The translations under genes and the position numbers were made by a program. A stretch of DNA of 7,319 nt. It comes from Bacteroides sp. CAG:770 (GTDB lineage: Bacteria > Bacteroidota > Bacteroidia > Bacteroidales > UBA932). Shown in pieces: positions 1 to 7,204 of this stretch; position 1 is the stretch's first letter, and every line of letters begins with the position of its first letter. The notes beneath the pieces are model-generated. The model did no database searches. It saw nothing but the letters and a program-made list of their open reading frames with translations, and had not been told where the DNA came from. The stretch lies in NCBI GenBank assembly GCA_000435075.1, contig FR890662.1:8482-15800 (forward strand). The letters are read 5' to 3'.

Positions 1-1322
1 AGGGCATTCCTGCCGGTATTCTTCTGGTCGGCATTGACATCCTTCATAGGGTTCGGGAGGTTGCTGTAGTCCATCGGTTCCTCGTAGTAGGCACCTGTCT
101 CATCCTTGTAGATACCGTATGGAGACTGCTTGATGGCATGTTCGAGATTAGGGGTGACGCCGCCTGACTCACGGTTCACGAACTGTGTGGTAAGTCCTAC
201 GGAAAGCCAGTTGTTAAGTATCTGGTTTATGCTTGCATATACGCTGACACGGTTATAGTTGGAGTTGTATACGACTCCAGGGTTATGCAGGTATGAAACC
301 GCAGCCATGTACTGGGTCTTCTCAGTACCGCCCGAGAAGGTCAGCTGATGGTCCATGTTGAAGGCATTGCGGAACACATAGTCCTGCCAGTCATTAGTGA
401 TGCCGAGAGCGTAATTCTGCTTCTCTGACGCGCTGATGACCTGGCCTGCAATAGGATCGAGGTCTTCACCGGCAAGCTGTTTGGTTCCGAGACGGCCCAT
501 GTCCTGCTTGAATCTGATGAATTCCTGCGGGCCCATGACCTGGATTCGCTGCATAGGTTGCGCAATGCTGAGTCTGGTCTTGTAGGTAACGCTCATCGTA
601 CCCTCCTTTCCCTTCTTGGTCTGGATGAGGATGACGCCGTTGGAACCTCTTGATCCATAGATTGCTACAGAAGAAGCGTCCTTCAGGACAGTCATACTCT
701 CGACGATATCCGGGTCAATGTCGGCAAGTCCGCCCTCGTAAGGAATGCTGTCCAGGACAATGAGAGGGCTGTTGGTAGCTGACAATGAGTTCTGACCACG
801 GATAAGAAGCGACTGGTTGGAACCAGGTGCTTCGCTTGAAGCAGTGACAGTAAGACCTGCCACCTGGCCGGAAATGCGGTCCATGAGGTTGCCGGTAGAC
901 ACCATTTCGAGAGTCTCGCGGTTTACGACGGAAAGTCCTCCTGTGAGGTCCTTCATCTTCTGGGAACCATAACCGATTACCACGGCATCGTCCAGATTGA
1001 AAGAATCAAGGACTAGCTTCACATTGATGACAGACTGGCTGCCAACCAGAATCTCCTGCTCCTTGTAGCCGAGGCAAGAGTAAACGAGTGACGATGCTGA
1101 AGATGCACCGATGCTATAAGCTCCGTTTCCGTCAGTGACAGTGACATCCTTGGCGTTGCCGCTCTTCACATAAACGACTACTCCGGACAATGGGGTACCG
1201 CTTTCATCTACGACATTTCCGCAGACTCTCACGTTCGTATTCTGGGCTGATGCATTAAAAGACATCGCCGTAACAAAACTGAGTGCCACTGTCATGAAGG
1301 CAGTTCTGATTGCTTTGATCAT
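1..1322 (-). CDS. SusC/RagA-family TonB-dependent outer-membrane receptor, N-terminal part (3' end outside window)
   Basis: Outer-membrane importer of oligosaccharides that works with a SusD-like lipoprotein and is energised by TonB. Only the first 440 codons are present; the family is usually about 1000 residues, so most of the beta-barrel lies beyond position 1. The ATG at 1320-1322 is followed by a signal peptide (residues 1-26, cleavage after ASA). Next come a carboxypeptidase-regulatory-like beta-sandwich (about 30-105), a TonB-box-like segment with DDAVVIGYG (about 111-119), the plug domain (about 120-238) and the first barrel strands. The stretch VLKDASSVAIYGSRGSNGV (212-230), followed by ILIQTKKGKEG, is the classic SusC signature. 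There is no N-terminal STN domain, so this receptor is not the type that signals to an anti-sigma/ECF pair. It lies 34 bp downstream of the GH3 fusion gene on the same strand, so the two are probably co-transcribed. Within the plug, LDSIP stands where VIDGVP/VLDGIP is usual. Family assignment is firm; substrate is unknown. Confidence 0.96.
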   Translation of the reverse strand, partial: MIKAIRTAFMTVALSFVTAMSFNASAQNTNVRVCGNVVDESGTPLSGVVVYVKSGNAKDVTVTDGNGAYSIGASSASSLVYSCLGYKEQEILVGSQSVINVKLVLDSFNLDDAVVIGYGSQKMKDLTGGLSVVNRETLEMVSTGNLMDRISGQVAGLTVTASSEAPGSNQSLLIRGQNSLSATNSPLIVLDSIPYEGGLADIDPDIVESMTVLKDASSVAIYGSRGSNGVILIQTKKGKEGTMSVTYKTRLSIAQPMQRIQVMGPQEFIRFKQDMGRLGTKQLAGEDLDPIAGQVISASEKQNYALGITNDWQDYVFRNAFNMDHQLTFSGGTEKTQYMAAVSYLHNPGVVYNSNYNRVSVYASINQILNNWLSVGLTTQFVNRESGGVTPNLEHAIKQSPYGIYKDETGAYYEEPMDYSNLPNPMKDVNADQKNTGRNA

Positions 1323-1356
1323 AATCGAAAATAGTTTTGTTATTAATTATAAAAAT
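1323..1356 (-). promoter_or_regulatory. AT-rich spacer and translation start region of susC
   Basis: This 34-bp spacer between the stop of the GH3 fusion gene (TAA, 1357-1359) and the susC start codon is 30/34 A+T and has no Shine-Dalgarno-like G-rich stretch. That is usual for Bacteroidota, where A/U-rich leaders serve ribosome entry. It has no stem-loop of terminator quality. A near-match to the -7 box (TATTTTCG) ends only 3 bases before the ATG, too close to serve as a normal promoter, so read-through from the upstream gene is the simpler reading. Confidence 0.5.
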
Positions 1357-4300
1357 TTATTTCACTGTAATTTTCCCGACTTTAAGCCAGCCGTCAGCTG
1401 TAAGGGCTGCGGCATCGACTGCCATATTCAGGCCCGGGACATCATTTTTCCGGGTATCGGCTATCGAGACGGCCCAGGTATAAGTTCCGGAAGGGACATC
1501 ATCGAGCGCGACTTTCATGGTATAGTTCACCGGCTTGCTCTGTCTCCAGTCCGAAGGTTCCGCCTTCGAATCCACGAACGTCTTCACCACCTTGCCGTTA
1601 CCGTCGATCAATGCGAAGGAAGGCTTGTACCTGAAATTCCACTGTCGGATATTGTTCGGGCAATAACCCCAACCGAGATTTTCCCAAGTATGGGTCAATG
1701 TCAATGTTTCCCCGGATTCCGCTTCCTTCGGGAACATCACCTGCACGGGACAGAGCCTGTAGCCGCCGTGACGGATGAACCTTTCCACAAGGTCCATATT
1801 CTGGAACCATGTCTCGGTTTCATTGCCTACCCTGAAGTCCATCATGTTCACATGCGCCTCTTCCCCGGCTTCCATTTCAGCCCTGCGGACTTCCTCCGGA
1901 TGTCCCTCATGATATTTTCCGCTAGGATCTATCCAGTAGCGATGATGCGCTCCGGTAATCCATCCGCCTTCCAGTACGATAGGGACCTTGAAGTTCCATT
2001 TGGCAGCGAAAGCCTTTTCCCATTCTTTGTAATATCCCGTCATTCCGAAAGCATCATGACGAAGGCTGTATCCTTTCTGAATTGCACTTTCCAGCATTCC
2101 CTCGGAATCCGGATTCGGCTCGTCGTCCCACCCGTTCACGGTCTCTTCCGCGAGCACCCTGTGATAGTTCATCAGCAGAGGGACATTGGTGAAGTTCTTC
2201 GAATAAAGGTCTGTAATCCACTCATATACGGGAATCTTATCCTTTCCGTCGATATATTTCATGGAATGGGCTTCGCCCCATTTTCCCAATCCGTAGGCAT
2301 CTATGAAATCCACTTCATCAGATGAATTGTACCTGGCCGCGAAAGCCTTAATGAAAGCGGCATACTTTTCCTGAAACACCGGATCGTCAGGATAAGGTGT
2401 ATAAACCTCCTTGTTTCCCAATTTGCTGGCAAAGCACTTGGCGCCCGCGTCGATTACGAACTGAGGAGTATTCTGTCCCTGGTCACGTCCATCCACGACG
2501 ATACGGAAAGCCAGACGCATGCCTCTGTTTCTCACTTCAGCCAAAAGCCTGTACAGAGGGGAATCAGGATCATTCCAGAAATATTTTCCTTCCTCCGGTT
2601 CCATGGAAGCCCAGCTGGTGCGGATATAAGCTGTCCCGCAATAGTCTGACACTCTGACTTTTCCACCCGGAACATCGGCCGGAAACTCGTCATAACTGAA
2701 CACCTTGCCGAAATCCGCGTCCCAATTCCTTCCCATATACATCACCCAGCCGTTAAGCGGGTTCTTGATGACGGACACGGTATCCGGTGCGATGTTCACC
2801 ACCTCATATTCGGACGCACCCATCATGACCTCTGCACGAAGAGGCAGCTCCGCGGATGAAGGGCCTGCAAGTATCTCGAATTCACCAGGTTCAATGATGA
2901 AAGACCTGGATTTTACATCATAGAACGAGAATGCGTCAGGGCCCAGTACGAAAGTCATGCGTACAGACTTGCCTGCCGGAATATAGACTTTCCCGTAGTC
3001 TTTGAGTTCCTTCACTGGTCTCGCAACTGAAGAAATCTTGTCATTGACATAAACTTGGGCGATTTCGGATGCTCCGACCCGGCCGGTATTGGCAACGGTG
3101 AACGATACCTTCACGCTGTCGGCAGACAGCTTTTCCACATTCATGTCGGAGTACTCGAATGAAGTGTAGGAAAGGCCGTAACCGAACGGATATCTCGGCG
3201 CGATGCCGCTTCTGTCATATCCCCTGTAACCGCAGAATATCCCCTCACGATATTCAATTCTCTTGAACGGTGTGTTCTGAGTCTTAACAGGCGTATTGTC
3301 ATAATATGAATCATGTACAGGATTGTCAGCCCATTTGTCTTCTATGGAAATAGGGAGCTTGCCGCTTGGAGAAATCTTGCCGCTGACAATGTCAGCAACG
3401 GCTGTACCGCCTTCCTGGCCTGCATACCACGCATAGAGCACAGCTTCCACGCCTTCGCTCCAGCCGTTGAAATCCACGCCGCCACCGGCATTGAGAATCA
3501 CCGTGACATGAGGGTGCGCCTCCGTCAGTCGGGAAATCATTGACCTTTGCTCCTGAGGCAGTTCGAACGGCCTGTCGAAGCCTTCGCCCTCGATATTGCT
3601 GTTGAACCCTCCGCAGTAGAGGACTCGTCCGGCCTTGGCTACGGCAGCATTGAACGCAGATTCATTGAACATGCCGATCTTGAGCTTTGCGACCGCATCG
3701 GAGATGTTGTCGAAAAACTCGAAGCGGATCGTATAGTTCTGACCTTTCTTCACGTCGAAGAATGCCGTTCTGGAGGACAATGAATGGTTACCCCAGTCCC
3801 CTGCGACAAGTTTGTCATCAACAAACAGCCTGTAGCCATCGTCTCCGGACATCAAAAAACGAAGTTTTCCACTCTCCGGGGCAGTGTAAGTTCCCTCCCA
3901 GCGTACCGAAAAACCATCTTCCGGGATACCCTCGGCAGGAGATTTCCTTCCCCAGTTGAAATCCACGGCAGCATCAGTCCTCACGACTGTCGGCTTGCCG
4001 TCAAATGTCTTGTTATCATAGTATTCGGCCCTAAAGCCGTTGGTTTTCCCACCCTTGGATGCCATGATGTCGGAAGAAATGTCGGCATACAGATCATCAT
4101 CCGAAAGCACCTGCACATATTTCTCTCCGAACTGCTTCTTGATACCGTCCGACACCGTTACCGTATGGAAAGGCGTCACGAATCCGCTGCCGCCGCCGGT
4201 CGTCGTCACACAAGCGTTCGGCCCCATGACCAGCACACGCTCACGCTTGCCGTAAGGAAGTTCGCCGCCCCTATTCTCCAGCATCACAATACCCTCGCGT

Positions 4301-5310
4301 GCAAGTTCCAATGCCGTAGCCGCATTTTCAGGATTATCCTTTTCAATGCTTTCGTCCAGTACAGGCTTGTCCAGAAGCCCGAACCTGTCCAATGTCGACA
4401 ATATGTTATATACCTTCCTGTCAATGGTTTCCTCCGAAATGACGCCGGATTCTATGAGAGGCATGATCCTTTCTTTAGTAAGATACACGCCCTTGGGACA
4501 TTCCAGGTCAAGACCGCCGTTCACGGCTCCAGATGTGGAATATACGGAAGTCCAGTCGGACATGAGAATGCCGTCGAAACCCCACATGTTGCGGAGGACC
4601 TCCACATTCATATAAGCATTTTCCGATGCATGAACGCCGAAAACCGGATTGTAGCTGGTCATGACGGCTCCGACATGAGCCTTCTCGACTGCTTTCCTGA
4701 ATGCCGGGAAATATATTTCATGAAGTGTCCTCTCATCCACGTCGGAACTTGCATGATGGCGGCTCCATTCCTGATTGTTGGCCGCAAAATGCTTGACGGT
4801 GGCAATCACGCCTTCCGCCTGTACACCTTCTATATAATGTTCTGCGATTTCAGAGGCCAGATACGGGTCCTCGCCGAAATATTCGAAATTCCTGCCGTTC
4901 ATCGGAGCCCGGTAGATGTTCACGCCCGGTCCGAGCAGTATGGCCACTCCTCTGGCCTTGGCGTCTTTGCCCAGACCATGACCGAGTTTTTCTGCCAAAT
5001 CCCTGTTCCATGTAGCGGCGGTGAGTATTCCGGACGGATAAAGAGTGCTGACAGTATTGTTGCGTATGCCCTGGGGACCGTCAGCCATACGGATCTGAGG
5101 TATGCCCAACCTGTCCACGCTCCTCATGACGAAAGAAGTAACGGCACCTATATAATCACACTTTTCCTCCAGTGTCATTTTCGATACGAGTTCACGTACT
5201 CTGGCGTTTTCCTTGTCGGGCTTTACCATGTTATATACATTGTCGCTGCCGACAGCCATGTCAGAAACCAGAAGAAGAAAAATTGATAGAACAAAAGTTA
5301 TTGCCTTCAT
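1357..5310 (-). CDS. Secreted two-module glycosidase: PA14-containing GH3 (beta-glucosidase-like) fused to a DUF4874/DUF4832-like TIM-barrel module
   Basis: 1317 residues; the ATG at 5308-5310 opens directly into a signal peptide (1-21, cleavage near AVG/SD, no lipobox Cys), so a soluble periplasmic protein is likely. GH3 N-domain about 30-310: MADGPQGIR (D77), GRNFEYFGEDPYL (139-151), KHF (K173, H174), TSYN (218-221) and SDW with the predicted nucleophile D252; SDW rather than SDCG favours beta-glucosidase over xylosidase/arabinosidase. GH3 C-domain about 335-660 is split by a PA14 insert (about 422-552); after it, NIEGEGFDR (572-580) holds the likely acid/base Glu (E574 or E576). Fibronectin-III-like domain about 711-820. 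A second module begins at NPLNGW (850-855): a barrel-like region with DAYGLGKWGEAH (E1013) and PIVLEGGW (E1114), then a beta-sandwich (about 1195-1317) ending in the DUF4832-like pattern of a D-x-R motif, NMAVDAA and GWLKVGKITV. Ordinary GH3 enzymes of this type end near residue 820, so about 480 residues are extra. GH3 assignment is certain; the identity of the C-terminal module is from pattern memory. Confidence 0.95.
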   Translation of the reverse strand: MKAITFVLSIFLLLVSDMAVGSDNVYNMVKPDKENARVRELVSKMTLEEKCDYIGAVTSFVMRSVDRLGIPQIRMADGPQGIRNNTVSTLYPSGILTAATWNRDLAEKLGHGLGKDAKARGVAILLGPGVNIYRAPMNGRNFEYFGEDPYLASEIAEHYIEGVQAEGVIATVKHFAANNQEWSRHHASSDVDERTLHEIYFPAFRKAVEKAHVGAVMTSYNPVFGVHASENAYMNVEVLRNMWGFDGILMSDWTSVYSTSGAVNGGLDLECPKGVYLTKERIMPLIESGVISEETIDRKVYNILSTLDRFGLLDKPVLDESIEKDNPENAATALELAREGIVMLENRGGELPYGKRERVLVMGPNACVTTTGGGSGFVTPFHTVTVSDGIKKQFGEKYVQVLSDDDLYADISSDIMASKGGKTNGFRAEYYDNKTFDGKPTVVRTDAAVDFNWGRKSPAEGIPEDGFSVRWEGTYTAPESGKLRFLMSGDDGYRLFVDDKLVAGDWGNHSLSSRTAFFDVKKGQNYTIRFEFFDNISDAVAKLKIGMFNESAFNAAVAKAGRVLYCGGFNSNIEGEGFDRPFELPQEQRSMISRLTEAHPHVTVILNAGGGVDFNGWSEGVEAVLYAWYAGQEGGTAVADIVSGKISPSGKLPISIEDKWADNPVHDSYYDNTPVKTQNTPFKRIEYREGIFCGYRGYDRSGIAPRYPFGYGLSYTSFEYSDMNVEKLSADSVKVSFTVANTGRVGASEIAQVYVNDKISSVARPVKELKDYGKVYIPAGKSVRMTFVLGPDAFSFYDVKSRSFIIEPGEFEILAGPSSAELPLRAEVMMGASEYEVVNIAPDTVSVIKNPLNGWVMYMGRNWDADFGKVFSYDEFPADVPGGKVRVSDYCGTAYIRTSWASMEPEEGKYFWNDPDSPLYRLLAEVRNRGMRLAFRIVVDGRDQGQNTPQFVIDAGAKCFASKLGNKEVYTPYPDDPVFQEKYAAFIKAFAARYNSSDEVDFIDAYGLGKWGEAHSMKYIDGKDKIPVYEWITDLYSKNFTNVPLLMNYHRVLAEETVNGWDDEPNPDSEGMLESAIQKGYSLRHDAFGMTGYYKEWEKAFAAKWNFKVPIVLEGGWITGAHHRYWIDPSGKYHEGHPEEVRRAEMEAGEEAHVNMMDFRVGNETETWFQNMDLVERFIRHGGYRLCPVQVMFPKEAESGETLTLTHTWENLGWGYCPNNIRQWNFRYKPSFALIDGNGKVVKTFVDSKAEPSDWRQSKPVNYTMKVALDDVPSGTYTWAVSIADTRKNDVPGLNMAVDAAALTADGWLKVGKITVK

Positions 5311-5338
5311 AAAGATTATGTGGTTTTAAATCCTACGT

Positions 5339-5346
5339 CAAAAATA
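5339..5346 (-). promoter_or_regulatory. Bacteroidota-type -7 box (TAnnTTTG) upstream of the GH3 fusion gene
   Basis: Read on the minus strand the bases are TATTTTTG, a full match to TAnnTTTG, the -7 element of the primary Bacteroidota sigma factor. The box ends 28 bp before the ATG at 5310, so transcription starting some 7 bp downstream would give a leader of roughly 20 nt. The -33 element (TTTG) is not clear: the nearest candidate is GTTG 13 bp upstream, closer than usual. Weak -33 elements would fit a promoter that needs an activator, as many polysaccharide utilization loci do, but that is inference. Confidence 0.5.
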
Positions 5347-5560
5347 GAATATCGCCGGACAACATAGGGGCCACATTTATACGTAAATGGTTCGTTTTTG
5401 TACAACCTATTGTCTATCAATGACTTTAAAATAGATATTTGTGTATTCGTTTTCACAAAACTAAGCAAGAAAGATGTACGATACCGTCTGCGGATAGTCC
5501 CGAGAAAGGACACAAGGGGCGTGAAGCGCAACTACCTATATATTAACGCATTAGCTACTT

Positions 5561-5587
5561 TCAGAGTTGCAGTTTTCACAACTCTGA
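5561..5587 (-). terminator. Hairpin, possible terminator of the AAA-ATPase gene
   Basis: Perfect 9-bp inverted repeat, TCAGAGTTG (5561-5569) and CAACTCTGA (5579-5587), with a 9-base loop. It lies 52 bp downstream of the TGA stop of the ATPase gene. On the minus strand the stem is followed by AAGTAGC rather than a run of T, so it is not a classical intrinsic terminator. It may only stabilise the 3' end, or be an unrelated inverted repeat. Confidence 0.4.
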
Positions 5588-5639
5588 TTTCGGTTAATCA
5601 TCTGATAGTATGCGATTTACACTCCACGACAAAATGGAA

Positions 5640-7199
5640 TCATTTGGCAATCCACTTCTCGACGGTGCGGGTCTGCGAGGAAATGTTCACGCCGACCTTG
5701 ACGAGGTTCTTGCCTTCCTCAAATTTATAAGGAAGCATGTAGCCCTTGTCGTCAATCTGCTTAAGCGCATCTTCCGCCGAACCGTCCACTTTGAACTCGA
5801 AGACATAGATGCAGTTATCCGTGTAGCAGACGGCATCGGCCCTGCCAATGGCTGATTTTACTTCTGTACGGATATAGAAACCAAGCAATGAGAAAATTAG
5901 GTAAATAATTGTCTGATAATGCTTTTCTGTCTTGTTTTCCAAGTCATTCGGTATCCCGGCAAGGTACGCCTGCAGTTTTTCCATAGCAAGATCAATATCC
6001 TGCGAATCCATTGCCGCATAGAAATGCGCCACGAATCCTGACGCGGTGCTTGTCTTGCTTGGATATTCGCCCAAAAGGCCTCTCGTGAAACCAATCTTGA
6101 CTTCCTTGTTCGGATATCCGAGCGTATAGAGCTGCATTCTCTCGTCGTATGACTTGATGGTCAGATAACCGGTCTGGTAAAGCATTGGCAATGAATTCTC
6201 CGAAATCTCGGGCGAGACGTCGAAATCCGATTGAGGAACGAGCGGAATGTTGTCAAGCGTGGTTTCGTCGATAGGGTTTTTCCGTAGTCTTTCGATGAGG
6301 TAGGTCGGGGTTCCGGTATCGAACCAGTAACTGCCGAAACGCTTTTCATTCAATGACTTGATGAGGCTGAACGGATTGTAGATATCCTCTGATTCTTCGC
6401 AGAAATGATAGCCGTCGTAATTTGCCTTCAGCAATGCAAGTGCGTCTTCATAGCTCACTTTCTGTTTGTCAGCAAGTGCCTGAACCTCATTTTTCATGTT
6501 GTTTTCCAACTCAGTCTGTGAGATTCCGCATAATGCAGAGTATTCCGGCATCATGGAGATGTTCTGGAGATTGTTCAACTCGCTGAAAATGCTGAGCTGT
6601 GCAAACTTGTTGATTCCTGTGATGAAAACGAACCGAAGATAAGGGTCGAGGCTCTTTATCGGGCTGTAGAAATTCCTCATTATCTGCCTGAGAGCCGGCA
6701 ACTTACCATTGTCGTTCATCACGTCCAAGAGTGGAGCGTCATATTCGTCAATGATAATGACGGCTTGCTGGCCGGTCTGCTCGAAAGCACGGCGTACTAA
6801 TCCCTCCAGGCGTTGATTTGGGTTTATATCTTTTTCGCCGCGCCCGTAAATGAGTTCATATTCATAAAACTTCTTATCGAGTTCTTCAAGTAGCTGCTCC
6901 TCATTCAAATGTTTAGCAGTGGACATGTCGAAATGAAAAACCGGATGCTTGGTCCATTCCTTCTTCAGTTCTCCCGCTTTCAATCCCTCGAAAAGTTCCT
7001 TCCTGCCCTCGAAATAGCAATGGAAAGTAGAAGACAGCAACGACTTGCCGAACCTGCGCGGCCGGCTCAGGAAAACATACTGATACTTATTGGCAATCTC
7101 ATCAATATATCCGGTTTTGTCGATATACAGATAATTATCCTCAATGATTTTATCAAATGTCTGTATCCCAATCGGGAATCGCCTAATCGTCGTCTCCAT
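5640..7199 (-). CDS. AAA-ATPase-like / PD-(D/E)XK nuclease-superfamily protein
   Basis: 519 residues, full length for a family that usually runs 500-580. The N-terminal part matches AAA-ATPase_like (PF09820): FPIGIQTFDKI and YIDKT near the start, the atypical Walker A SRPRRFGKSL (45-54, K52 S53), Walker B VIIIDEYD (147-154, D151 E152) and FITGINKF (192-199, sensor-like). The C-terminal part matches PD-(D/E)XK family 9 (PF08011): E446, GRAD with D455, FEFK with E468 and K470, and Q481 in ALKQIDDKGY, so all the usual nuclease-core residues are present. The ATG at 7197-7199 is chosen because FPIGIQTF then falls at residues 8-15, as in relatives. It has its own promoter box and lies 329 bp from the GH3 gene, so it is probably unrelated to glycan use. 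The cellular role of the family is not established; nucleic-acid cleavage or binding, in mobile-element or defence settings, is a guess from fold. The family is cytoplasmic; no signal peptide is seen. Confidence 0.93.
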   Translation of the reverse strand: METTIRRFPIGIQTFDKIIEDNYLYIDKTGYIDEIANKYQYVFLSRPRRFGKSLLSSTFHCYFEGRKELFEGLKAGELKKEWTKHPVFHFDMSTAKHLNEEQLLEELDKKFYEYELIYGRGEKDINPNQRLEGLVRRAFEQTGQQAVIIIDEYDAPLLDVMNDNGKLPALRQIMRNFYSPIKSLDPYLRFVFITGINKFAQLSIFSELNNLQNISMMPEYSALCGISQTELENNMKNEVQALADKQKVSYEDALALLKANYDGYHFCEESEDIYNPFSLIKSLNEKRFGSYWFDTGTPTYLIERLRKNPIDETTLDNIPLVPQSDFDVSPEISENSLPMLYQTGYLTIKSYDERMQLYTLGYPNKEVKIGFTRGLLGEYPSKTSTASGFVAHFYAAMDSQDIDLAMEKLQAYLAGIPNDLENKTEKHYQTIIYLIFSLLGFYIRTEVKSAIGRADAVCYTDNCIYVFEFKVDGSAEDALKQIDDKGYMLPYKFEEGKNLVKVGVNISSQTRTVEKWIAK

Positions 7200-7204
7200 A
7201 ATCC

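Larger units (their letters stand above)
5311..5639. other. 329-bp intergenic region with no accepted gene
   Basis: This AT-rich stretch separates the ATPase gene from the GH3 fusion gene. It holds a hairpin near the ATPase end (5561-5587) and a -7 box near the GH3 end (5339-5346). Between them, about 5398-5531 is open on both strands: a 71-codon minus frame (5316-5531) and the beginning of a 110-codon plus frame (5398-5730) that runs into the ATPase gene. Neither has a recognisable domain, and both overlap the promoter or the neighbouring gene, so neither is called. The 10-mer GTTTTCACAA occurs at 5449-5458 and again at 5572-5581. No riboswitch or tRNA fold was recognised. Confidence 0.6.

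Noticed and set aside
1294..2325. 343-codon open frame on the plus strand, antisense to the end of the GH3 fusion gene and the start of susC
   Set aside because: It covers parts of two well-supported minus-strand genes and the gap between them, and the product has no recognisable fold.
3784..5286. 500-codon open frame on the plus strand, antisense to the GH3 domain
   Set aside because: It lies wholly opposite a certain GH3 coding region whose motifs are intact. Its translation is rich in His, Arg, Cys and Phe with no recognisable domain, as expected of an antisense shadow of a codon-biased gene.
5316..5531. 71-codon minus-strand frame in the intergenic region
   Set aside because: No recognisable domain, no promoter of its own, and its 3' end covers the -7 box of the GH3 fusion gene. 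Kept only as a finding about a possible repeated element.
5484..5532. Possible small structured RNA (GTCC/GGAC and GCG/CGC short stems)
   Set aside because: Stems of four bases or fewer occur by chance; no tRNA arms or known riboswitch core could be recognised.
5398..5730. 110-codon plus-strand frame entering the 3' end of the ATPase gene
   Set aside because: Overlaps about 90 bases of a certain gene in antisense and shows no domain or plausible start signals.
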